Source: Begonia masoniana (taxonomy: Eukaryota > Streptophyta > Magnoliopsida > Cucurbitales > Begoniaceae). Taken from it: DNA of 64,000 bases. The DNA lies in contig CM039504.1 in NCBI GenBank assembly GCA_022432975.1, positions 3,445,459 through 3,509,458 of the forward strand. The letters run 5' to 3'. The position numbers and the translations under genes were made by a program. The notes under the pieces are model-generated. The model searched no databases. It saw only the letters and a list, made by a program, of their open reading frames with translations, and was not told where the DNA came from. Below, in pieces: positions 25,201-34,821 of the stretch (its first letter is position 1; the number at the start of each line of letters is the position of its first letter).

Positions 25201-26680
25201 GGCTACACAAAATTGTTTTTCCGAACTGGACAGGTGAATTTTGTTCTCTGATGAACAGAGGCTTCTTGTGTTGGATACTTTATTTTCATTTGTTGGAGAA
25301 AGAAGCTTTTACTGAGCTTGTGGTAGTAGTTCTATATTTACATACATACTACTTGTAATCTCCAAACAGGCAGACTTTGACGATTTCAGATATGCAGATC
25401 GGGGTGCTCGAGGATACGAGAAGCCGCACCCTCCACGGCATTTTACTTGTTCAAAGCTGCTTCAGAGGGCACCAAGCTCGTCGACGATACAAGGAGCTGA
25501 GGAGAGGAATTCTCACTCTTCAGTCATGTATTTATGTTTTTCCTCCCAACACTTGTATTCTTTCCAAGTCTGTTAGGATGGAAGTAGTTCTCAAGCTCTT
25601 AAGATTGTGCAGTTGTACGTGGACAGAGAACCAGAAAGGAAATTGCCTGTTTGCTACGGAGACACAGAGCTGCCATATCCGTTCAAAAGTGGACGAAAGC
25701 AAAGATCGCTCGAAAAGAATTGAACAATATTCGCTGTGCGTCGTTAAAGATACAATCAGGTAAATTCTGCTCGTTAAAGCACTTGATCACGCTACTTTGA
25801 TCAAGCCGGTCGGGTTTAAGCCTCGCCAGCTTAATTCTTTGCAGTTATTCGTGGCTTTATGGTTAGACGATGCGCCGGCGGAGATATTGGACAACTAGGA
25901 AAACCTGAGTGCCAAAAGGTAAGTTCAGGCACAACTTCGTTTGAACTCTTGAGTAAATTGTTCTGCACAGAACATAATTGTTAGTAATTTTTGTTAATTC
26001 TCAATTCGAGGTAGTGAAGGCTATAAATTTATTTGCAGACGGACGAGGTTCCGGTGAGGTCGCATTTTCTGGCAGAATTACATCGACGTGTTTTCAAAGC
26101 AGAGGCTGCGTTGAGAGAAAAAGAAGAGGGAAACGACATCCTCCATCAACGCCTTCAACAATACGAAAGCCGTTGGGTGGAATACGAGCTGAAAATGAGG
26201 TCGATGGAAGAGACGTGGCAGAAACAAATGAGGTCCTTACAATCGAGTCTCTCCAATGCAAAGAAGAGCATAGGGACTGACGGTTCCGAGAGAAATTCCG
26301 ATGCGTCAGTCAATGCTGGCGACGACAGGCATTTGAGCTGGGACGCGAGCGTAAACAACGAAGTTCAAGAGATTCAGCCGGTGAGCGGAGGTTTGAGCGC
26401 TATAAGCCGGTTGGCTGAAGAATTCGAGCAGAGAAAGCAAGTGTTCGGAGACGACGCCAAGTTTCTGGTGGAGGTGAAGTCCGGACAGGTGGAGGCGAGT
26501 TTGGACGCAGATAGAGAACTGATAAGGTTGAAGCGGATGTTTGAATCTTGGAAGAAAGATTACGGGGCGAGGCTGCGTGAGACGAGCTTGATTTTGAACA
26601 AACTTGGAAACGACGGAGGCGTCGATCGCGGAAGAAAGAAGTGGTGGGGGAGGAAGAACAGCTTGAGGTTTGATTCCTGA
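19209..26680 (+). CDS. Class VIII myosin (ATM1/VIII-1 type)
   Basis: Coding exons: 19209-19499, 19915-20016, 20145-20288, 20383-20533, 20642-20669, 21230-21395, 21529-21592, 21709-21722, 21825-21909, 22054-22157, 22313-22451, 22689-22807, 22937-23089, 23177-23266, 23449-23526, 23720-23878, 23946-24152, 24802-25007, 25098-25233, 25398-25527, 25613-25759, 25845-25918 and 26039-26680. All phases agree and give 1142 aa. This is an actin motor found in plants at plasmodesmata, cell plates and endosomes. Motor motifs: P-loop GESGAGKT (about 240-247), switch I NDNSSRF (288-294), switch [11 protein letters not shown] (512-520), actin-binding CIKPNN near 718 and the converter RTGQIGVLED. Four IQ motifs follow (about 824-925), then a coiled coil ([19 protein letters not shown] onward) and the class VIII tail ending KKWWGRKNS. 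Oddities: Cys replaces Ser in the conserved LLEKSRVVQ, and the extreme N-terminus is unlike known relatives, so an upstream exon is possible. Confidence 0.95.
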
Positions 26681-27969
26681 CTCTTCATCCATCTCTGGTT
26701 TTATAGCTTATTTCTTTTGCTTTGTTTTGGGGATGAAGAAGAAACAACAATGGTTGGTGAGTTTGTAATACTGATTTATATGTTTCTAATACATATCTTA
26801 ATTACTCTATAATCCCCGTAAATGTGAACAAGGAAAGAAGCATGTGTTAGGCCTGTAAAATTTTAAAGTACAGGTTTGTAACTATACACTAAACAAACAG
26901 ATCATAAATAAATTTTTACACTACAGGTTCGGCACTCTCTCGGTAAAGCCGAAGGAGTGCCCCAAAGTCCAAAACAGAAGCGAAATTGAATCAATAACAA
27001 CAGAAAATAGAAAGAGCAGAACCAAACCTTTGGTTTGAAATGCTCGATTGAAACAGAACCCACCCAAAAGTGAAGATCGAACGCCAAGAACAAAAAACTG
27101 CACAGCTAACTCAGACGAAGAACTGTAAAAATCACATGATAAAATGAAGAGATAAACAAATCCTAATCAAAGACAAAAAAAAGCTTACCTTCATAATCGT
27201 CGGACGAGTGGTCGACCGGCGAGGGCGAGAGAGACTGGGCGAGGGAGACCGTGAGCTTTTGGCGATGGTGACTAGGCGAGGGGGACTGGGCGAGAGCGAG
27301 CTTTTGATAATCGGCGTCGACGATTCGCGAAGATGAGAAGAGAAAAGAGACTGCCTGAACTCTAAAGCTCGAGCCCGATGCTTGTAGTTGTTACTTAGGG
27401 CAACAACATGGTCTGGGTCGGTTCTAAATGAGTTGACTCATTAGAATCGAAACCGGACCGGGATTTTCGGTTCTGGTTAATATAAAACCGAATTTTTTTT
27501 TTCAGAACCGACCAAACTAGACTAAATTTTCGGTTCTGGTTCGGTTCTTTGGTTCTCGGTTTTTTTGTTCACCCCTATCAAATTTAACAGCAGAGATTGA
27601 TGGAGGACCATTCTAAAAACAAATGAAAACTATGAAGACTTTATGAAATAATTAAAATTACGAGGACTAAAGTGAAATGAACCCTAAACTACATGGACCA
27701 AATACATAGTTTACCCTAATTTTTTTTGTGATATTAAATTAATTCTTTCATGAAATGTTAATTACAAAGTAAATACCATAATTAAGAAAAGAAAAACCTA
27801 CTTTATTTTATTATTTGAATTTTATATTTAATTCGAAAATTGAATATAATTAATTAATAAATAATTATGGTAAATTAAACGAAGCTTTAACGAATTAACA
27901 AAATGAGGAAAGACCCTGCCCGTGGAAGTCGGCTAGTCGCTGTGATTCCGAGGGAGAAGGTAGCTGACC
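26681..27969. other. Intergenic region with decayed transposon-like sequence
   Basis: After the myosin 3' end, about 27190-27400 is a GC-richer island with repeated GACTGGGCGAG units. On the minus strand it reads like an exon ending at a good donor site (GAAG|GTAAGC, near 27186-27190). About 27410-27580 is packed with GGTTCTCGGTT / ACCGAACC strings ending in CACCCCTA, typical of degenerate hAT-like repeats. No protein family was recognised on either strand. Confidence 0.5.
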
Positions 27970-28041
27970 ATGTTGGCCGGTGGGTGTCGCATTTCTCATC
28001 ACCTGCGAGACTGCGACCACTACTTCGGCTTCCGCTTAGGG

Positions 28042-28534
28042 TTTCGTTCCACGGGAACTGGCCATCATCTCCCATCTCCATGGCCTCTCTACCCTTTCTC
28101 TTCTCCCATTACTCGTCACAGCCTTCCTCGCAGCTCACATCAACGCAGAATTCCATCTTCCTCCTCCTCCGTTCTTCCCTCCAAATCTTCCGGAGAAATC
28201 CCCGTTCTTTCTGACTGCTTCAGGTTTCCTTCTTGTGCTTTTCTTTTCTCTTTCGATTTCGGTGGCTTTTGATTTCTCATTACATTTGAGATTTGCTTTG
28301 CTTTTTTTTTATTTCAATACGTTGTTGACGACACGACACTTTGTAGCAACCTATGACTGCTAGGGAGAATACTTTTTTTCTTAGATACAATTTCTCAAAG
28401 CTCTTAAGGCTTCATCAGAGTCATGAAGAAAGAATACGCAATCTTCATGGAAAATATTTTAGGGAAAGTGATGATGGAAATGCTTGAGATATGTTTCCCA
28501 TACAATTATCTGATTATTGTTCTTCTTGTAAAGC
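28042..28534 (+). repeat. Tandem duplication, copy 1 (FAD synthetase exon 1/intron 1)
   Basis: From TTTCGTTCCACGGG to CTTCTTGTAAAGC. It holds most of exon 1 and the start of intron 1 and is nearly identical to 28549-29047. This copy keeps the coding frame (CTCCGTTCTTCC) and joins the ATG at 27970. Confidence 0.95.
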
Positions 28535-28548
28535 CCGCGAGAGATGAT

Positions 28549-29047
28549 TTTCGTTCCACGGGAACTGGACATCATCTCCCATCTCCATGGCCTCTCTACC
28601 CCTTCTCTTCTCCCATTACTCGTCACAGCCTTCCTCGCAGCTCACATCAACGCAGAATTCCATCTTCCTCCTCCTCCGATTCTTCCCTCCAAATCTTCCG
28701 GAGAAATCCCCGTTCTTTCTGATTGCTTCAGGTTTCCTTCTTGTGCTTTTCTTTTCTCTTTCGATTTCGGTGGCTTTTGATTTCTCATTACATTTGAGAT
28801 TTGCTTTGCTTTTTTTTTTGTTTCAATACGTTGTTGACGACACGACACTTTGTAGCAACCTATGACTGCTAGGGAGAATACTTTTTTTTCTTAGATACAA
28901 TTTCTCAAAGCTCTTAAGGCTTCATCAGAGTCAATGAAGAAAGAATACGCAATCTTCATGGAAAATATTTTTAGGGGAAAGTGATGATGGAAATGCTTGA
29001 GATATGTTTCCCATACAATTATCTGATTATTGTTCTTCTTGTAAAGC
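28549..29047 (+). repeat. Tandem duplication, copy 2 (frame-broken)
   Basis: Second copy, about 507 bases downstream of the first, separated by a ~14-base filler (CCGCGAGAGATGAT). It has an extra A in CTCCGATTCTTCC, which shifts the exon 1 frame, and a few more one-base insertions in the intronic part (for example TCAATGAAG against TCATGAAG). It has no upstream transit-peptide start of its own. Confidence 0.95.
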
Positions 29048-31681
29048 TTTTTATACTGTGTCTGTTTCTCCTGAAAAGAATCATCTACTCTGTAATTTTT
29101 ATTGATCTTTAAGTTACAAAAATGTTGAATTTTCTTTATAATGTTTTTTCTTGTCACTTGACATGTACTGTGTCAAGGATGCATAATAAATGCTTACAAT
29201 TCCAGATGTCAATCTTTATCTTACTGTAGCATCCGTCTGGTTTTAGAACCCCAACTCAATTTGTCCCAAACTTTATCATCTCAACCAATCTGATGGATTT
29301 TTCTTAATTTATGAAGAAGATTAGTTTTCATGAGGCAGTCATTAGCGTAACAAGATTTGAAAAATATAAACACCAAAAGGGAGGAATTTCTTGTCAAGTG
29401 TGAATGTGTGAGATTTCATGTCACAACTATGCAATAATCTCTTTTCTGCCTATCGAATTTTTATTTCATGAGTATGATTATATTTCTTCGCCTTCAAGTG
29501 GCTACAAATTTCTCTGGAAATATAAGAAGAAAAATTAGGAGAAGAAAATTGGATTAATTTGGTTAAATAAAGGCTATAAAATTATGAAAAATAAAATGGC
29601 CTGAAAAAGTAAAATTTTAGTTTATTTTGTTTTGTGTGTGAATGAATCCATCTTACTTGTTGTGAGACATGTAATTATTGAATTATTGGTTTCCTTTTCT
29701 AGGAGGAATTGTGGCATTGGGAAAGTTTGATGCTCTTCATATTGGCCATCGGGAGCTTGTGATTCAAGCATCAAAGATTGGACCTCCATTTCTTTTGTCA
29801 CTTGTTGGAATTGCCGAAGTACTTGGCTGGGAACCGAGGTATATCATTGCTTTTGAAAAAGGCTACTTGTCACTGTGACTTTAGGTTGTTGAAACCTCTG
29901 TTCTTTAGTCATAACTTTTCTTTTTCCTTTTCTTTGTAGTGCTCATCCGAATCTTGATTGATTAATTAGTCACATTCTATTTTTTGTGTCTTAATTTGAC
30001 GTTAGAAAATTTTCTCACTCGTGTCTTCCTTGCTGATGACTTCTTGATGGTGTGACGAAATACTAAATTTCTAGGGACTTAAAAATATTGGCACATTTGA
30101 GGTTTAACAAGGGAATCTTCCGAGGCATAGTTACTTGAACCAGGTCTAGAAAGAAACTTGTGAGTTGCTTGTTCACAAAAGTTGACCTCCAGTAGTTTCG
30201 TTTTGTCTATTTTCATGACAATTATGAGCAGTTTTATGTTAAATTATTGGAAATATAAATTATAATTATCTATTACATGTCATCAAACCAAGGAGGTCAA
30301 AATACCATTTGCAATTGTGTCAATCTTTGGTCCAGAAGCTCAAGGGAACCAGCTATACCGAGACTCCTATATATTGATCGTTTTAAGTACGATTGGAAAT
30401 GTTAATTATTTTTCTTTTTGTCTTTTGTTTCTGCTTTTTTGGTATGAAAAGAGAAGAAAAAGATGGTGCACAAGGCTTGAAGGCTGTAATGTTCTGATTA
30501 TTCTCTTCAATTGCAGAATATTCTATCAGAATTTTGTGCCTAGTTTTCAATTGTGTCCTATCTCGTTTATTGATTCTGTTCTATAAGGTTTGAAAGAGGC
30601 CAGTCTCTCTCATTTATTTATTTACTACTAAGATCTGAACAGGGCACCAATTGTTGCCAAGTGTGATCGAAAGCAAGTTCTTGCCCAATGGGCGCCATAT
30701 TGTGGTGGAACAGCCCCAACTGAATACCATATTGACTTTTCTAGTGTACGCCAGTTAGCTCCTCGACAATTTGTCGAGAAGCTATCAAAGGAGCTCGGAG
30801 TCCGAGGAGTCGTGGCAGGTATATCATACTACAAGTTTCATTGATTTTCTAGTGCAGCCCATTGTGGAATTACAACTGATTGAATAGGCAATTGTGTCAG
30901 GGGAAAATTATAGGTTCGGGTACAAAGCTGCTGGCAATGCATCCGATCTGGTGAGACTTTGTGAAGAATTCGGAATAGGTGCGCACATTATAAAATCAGT
31001 GATGGATAAGAAACAACTGGGAGTTGTAAACTTTAGAGATTCAAAAGAGAGAGGACAGGTGTCATCCACTCGTGTTCGCCATGCCCTCGCCATCGGAGAC
31101 ATGAAGTACGTATCAGAGCTCTTGGGCCGACACCATCGCCTTGCCTCTAATGGCAGGGCAAAACCCAGATGAATTCAGTCAAAGCAAGAGTAGATTATCG
31201 ATTTCCAAGTCTTGTTTGTTGAATTTAGCGCCTAGAGATGGTGTATATGAGAATTGTTATGCCTTTACAAGCCGCGAAAATCCAATACCTTGTAAAATAG
31301 CTATTGATTCGACCTTCAGTCCATGTAGAAATGGATGAAGTTGGTTCGTGTCTAATCATCGAAAGCCGGGATTCCCAGCTGTTACGTATCGAATTTGGTG
31401 ATTAAGGGGCATGTTTGTGTTATAAATTACCCTCTAATTGTTTCAATTCTTCTAAGGTCTAAGTCTAATGTAGTCATTAGAAAAGATGACCCATTCAGAA
31501 ACTCAAGTGTATACATTGAAATCAGGGGTGAAAATGATATTTTTGATACTTTAGACAGTCCGAGCGACGAGCGTCGTCTTCCTCCGAAGCTCAACGTTGA
31601 AAGCCATCTCTTTCAAAGTGAGATCTTTCGTGTCTTGGCGTAAGTCTCTGTTTATCTCTTTGCATCAAATCCTCTTTATCG

Positions 31682-32036
31682 ATGGAAGAAGCAGTTGGGG
31701 AAGCCTCTGAGGTTACCATCAATGATACTTTGACTGATGACGAACTCCGGCTGGTTCTTCGGGGGATTGAGAATCAGAAGGACATGGAGATTTTTGGTTT
31801 GGTCTGCAAGAGATGGTTACGCGTGCAGAGCAACGAGAGGACGAAGCTCGCTGCTCGTGCAGGCCCCCCCATATGGATATGCTTCACAAAATGGCTGCCA
31901 GGTTTTCTCGCCTGCACGAATTGGACTTATCACAGTCCACTTCTCGTTCTTTTTATCCTGGAGTTACCAATTCTGATCTTTCTGTGATCGCCGATGGGTT
32001 TAAGTCCTTGAGAGTCCTTAATCTTCAGTATTGTAA
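31682..32036 (+). pseudogene. 5' fragment of an F-box/LRR protein gene
   Basis: The frame from ATG 31682 gives DTLTDDELRLVLRGI, FGLVCKRWLRVQSNERTKL and AARAGP, an F-box of the FBL (LRR) type that would dock to SKP1 in an SCF ubiquitin ligase. At the C run near 31863-31869 the frame shifts; in the next frame MLHKMAARFSRLHELDLSQS, SRSFYPGVTNSDL and LRVLNLQYCK continue the same protein into its first leucine-rich repeat. Similarity ends at about 32036 and the remaining ten or so LRRs are absent. The pattern matches the At5g23340-type F-box/LRR family. It is a truncated, frameshifted relic. It lies directly downstream of the FAD synthetase locus, the same neighbour order as I recall in Arabidopsis, so it is likely the remains of the native gene rather than a transposed copy. 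Confidence 0.8.
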
Positions 32037-32349
32037 AAGTAAATTCTCTTCTCCCTTGAACAATTTATTCGCTCCGACAGTTCTACGAACGAGCGACCTA
32101 TATTGTCGGATGTCTATTTTGATGCTAATGACGATGTGAGTTTGTCAAACAGTCGGCAAACCCTGCTCGTAAGTTGTTATATCCAGTTCTGAGATTGAAG
32201 AACAAGTTAGAGAGAGAGAGAGACAGCATTCTGGGTGTAGAAAAAGAAGAACAGAAATAGCATATGCTCATCAATATTAATTTATACAAAAATGTAACAT
32301 CTTCTGAACTTTGAATAAAATCAATCATCTCATTAAGACAGTGAGTGAG

Positions 32350-32615
32350 CTAAGCTCGAGAAAGAACATCTTGCATTAACTTGTTAACCCTTTGATAGTC
32401 TAAGAAGGCCATGAACCAAAAATCAAAGTTATCCACAGTGATTATTTCCATATACTTCTGTGATGGTTTCTTCATGTTTTCACTTTGATTCACTTCCTTT
32501 ATTCTTCCCAGAGGAATCACCACCTGCAAAAATAAGCTTAGCCCATTAGAGAAGAGAGAGAGAGAGAGAGAGAGACTGCAGAAGGCTAACTTCTCTGTGG
32601 AAATGAAAAATTCTA
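32350..32615 (-). pseudogene. GEM-like (GRAM domain) gene remnant, copy A
   Basis: On the minus strand the segment 32523 to 32350 is an intact last exon: after an acceptor (TTTTTGCAG) it reads VVIPLGRIKEVNQSENMKK, then PSQKYMEIITVDNFDFWFMAF and ends LMQDVLSRA at a TAG (32350-32352). Upstream, 32576-32610 matches part of the preceding GRAM exon (TEKLAFC), but the part in between is replaced by a (GA)n tract and intron-like sequence, and nothing further of the gene is seen. It closely resembles the C-terminus of copy B 1 kb away. I read it as one half of a tandem pair that has lost its 5' part. Confidence 0.75.
32553..32575. repeat. (GA)n tract inside GEM-like copy A
   Basis: About 11 GA units sit where the GRAM coding exon of copy A should join its last intron, so the tract interrupts the remnant. 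Confidence 0.85.
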
Positions 32616-33348
32616 ATTATCTAAAAGTCTCTTCCAAGTTCCAATGGTCATTAAAAACACTCATTAGCCTTAATTTTTCTGTCTCCACAACTGCGCATCG
32701 ATGAGCGTAACTGAGTTCAGAATGAGCAAAAAGTAGTGTTGAACCTCGGCTTTTCATACATTCAAATTGCAGTAGCATCCTAGAAGAGCACAATAGCACT
32801 TAGCTATTGCTTTGGTCGCTTCTTTAGCGAGTGTAGCTGCATTTTGCTAATGTTTTGTGCTAGTTTTTTGTCTTCTTGAGCGTGGCTGCCCTCCTTAGAC
32901 TGCGGATGCGCTAGTTTTCCTTCATTTTCCCCATTTTTGCTAGTTTTAATTGCTCTTTAATTCCGATCTATGTATAATACCTGTTATTTTGAAAATACAC
33001 TCAAAATAACTTGACTATAAATTCTCAAACTCACAAAACTCAAGATTGAAATTACTCAATTAATCGATATAAAATGGACTCAGCAATGACAAGGAGAGAG
33101 ACGAGAAAAAAAAATGGAGGAATCCTGTTGCATAACTTGGAAAAGATACAAATGAGTTATCGTATCTACATATGGAGGCGATTGGGTTGATAAATGAAGA
33201 AAACAAATAGCCTTTCTTCATCTAACTTTGATTTGTACACTTGCTTTTTGACATTCACATCGACCTTTCCTAAATTCCAACAAATATGATATGCTATCGG
33301 TGAATAAGTGCGTTCCCGGTTGAATCACCTCTCACTTTTGGACTTCAT

Positions 33349-34303
33349 CTACGCCTGATAAAGAACATCTCGAAGAAACTGGAAAGCCTTTTGGTAGTTC
33401 AGGAAGCCCATGAACCAGAAATCAAAGTTATCCACAGTGATTATCTCCATGTACTTCTGTGAGGGTTTCTTCATATTCTCGCTTTGATTCACTCCCTTTA
33501 TTTTTCCAAGAGGGATCACCACCTTGTAGTGAATTCTCATTTGTTCTCCATTGGGAGAGGAAACTTTGATTGATCTGTCACTGCAGAAGGCTAATTTCTC
33601 TGTGGAAATGAAGAGAAGACCTGCAATTGGTCCGGCTGTAGTTGATAAATAGCATTGGGATGCCTTCAATAGCTTCTCTCCTTCCCTAACTGCAAACAAC
33701 TTCTTGTACACTTTCCTCACCCCGCCTACTTGCAGAATTCTAGCTCCCAAACTCAGCTTACTTTTCACCGTTTCTGTATCTTTGGCCCAAGTCTCACTGT
33801 AATTTCACAAGAGAAAACCCAGCTTTATATTTTTAAGATTCAAGAATATATGCAGTTTCATGTTCAGTTAAATTTCTAATCTTGGCCCCAAAAAGAAAGA
33901 AAAACACTCACCATGTTCTCGAAATCCACGTGCAAATCCATTCCTGTTATTTAGAGTCAAAGCTTTTCTACCTGAAATAGCGAATGTAACATTAGCTACC
34001 CTTTTAAGCAGTTTATATATCCATTTTTACAGAGAAGGAGAGAGATTTACATTGTTTCAAGACCTGGACTTCATTATCATCTGGAGATGGTAGGTGTAAT
34101 TTTTCAGCAGGATCAGCCAGAAATCTAGCTAATGCTACTGAGCTGATTTGGTTTCCAGTAACAATTCCATCAAGTGAGTTTTCCATCTGTGTCTCAAAGC
34201 TTATGCTGAAAGGCTGGATTGAAATCTTCTTCAACTCTGAAAATGCAATGAATGGGTGATGAAACATTGTCATCTCAAGGGTGTCTTTATAGAAGTTGGA
34301 CAT
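33349..34303 (-). pseudogene. GEM-like GRAM-domain protein, copy B, with one frame break
   Basis: Minus-strand exons: 34303-34051, 33971-33912 and 33796-33349. Together they encode a GEM-like/ABA-responsive protein: N-terminal variable part, FARGFREHVRLGPK, then the GRAM domain SKLSLGARILQVGGVRKVYKK, EGEKLLKASQCYLSTTAGPIAG, LLFISTEKLAFCSDRSI, VVIPLGKIKGVNQS and the C-terminal FWFMGFLNYQKAFQFL. GRAM domains bind membranes or lipids; GEM proteins link to cell division, root-hair patterning and stress. Summed exon length is one base short of a multiple of three: the frame that reads REHVRLGPK must shift near 33775 to reach SKLSLGA. That is either a real one-base deletion, which would truncate the protein before the GRAM domain, or a sequence error. 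Everything else is well conserved. The last exon lacks the intron seen before VVIPLG in copy A. Confidence 0.8.
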
Positions 34304-34756
34304 GGCAGCTGCATCTCAACTTTTCTCTGCCTGAGTCATCTTTTGCTCATCAACAACTATAAAAGGGCTGAGGCTGACACAGAAAAATAAAAAAATATAT
34401 TATCTTTGAATTAAAAATCAAGGTCAGAGAAAGATTTATACTTTTAACACAGAGCATCCTGAAATGGCTATTCATTTGTGAAAATCCTCCAATAACTTGT
34501 AGCAAGAAAGGTTCAACTTTTATGAACTGATAGTTTCTTATTAGGTAAGATTCCTAACTACCACGGTTGCCTAGAAAATAAATAAAAGAAAGAAATGTGA
34601 ATTAAATAAAGGAAGTATATCCTTCAGTCGTCTATCCCTCATTAACACACGATAGTGCTTTTTTCCAGCACTTGGTGCATGAAGATGTAGGATTAGAGCT
34701 TTAAGCGCTGGCATGTTACCTTTATGATGGAAGCAGACTTTTGGGAAAGGATAAAA

Positions 34757-34758
<2 letters not shown>

Positions 34759-34816
<58 letters not shown>
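34759..34816. repeat. (GA)n microsatellite, ~29 units
   Basis: Uninterrupted GA dinucleotides, the longest with the CT tract at 37412. It lies about 450 bases upstream of the GEM-like copy B start. Probably polymorphic in length. Confidence 0.95.

Positions 34817-34821
<5 letters not shown>

Larger units (their letters stand above)
27970..31405 (+). pseudogene. Chloroplast FAD synthetase (RibF) locus, probably broken
   Basis: Plant RibF proteins adenylylate FMN to FAD in plastids and lack the riboflavin kinase half of bacterial RibF. Exon 1 (27970-28223) gives a transit-peptide-like start MLAGGCRISHHL and ends SSGEIPVLSDCF. Later exons 29703-29838, 30643-30818 and 30901 onward encode [13 protein letters not shown] (the nucleotidyltransferase GxFDxxHxGH motif), [27 protein letters not shown] and GQVSSTRVR. 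Problems: exon 1 ends in phase 2 but the 29703 exon needs phase 1, and the small linker exon expected between them was not found. A ~0.5 kb tandem duplication covers most of exon 1 and the start of intron 1. Near 31143 and again near 31320 the frame shifts by one base, after which the conserved C-terminus (VHVEMDEVGSCL...LRIEFGD, stop 31403-31405) resumes in a third frame. Either a decaying gene or several sequence errors. Confidence 0.8.

Noticed and set aside
28544..28865. A second gene starting in copy 2 of the duplicated FAD synthetase exon
   Set aside because: Copy 2 lacks the transit-peptide start and has a one-base insertion that breaks the exon frame; it is explained by the duplication.
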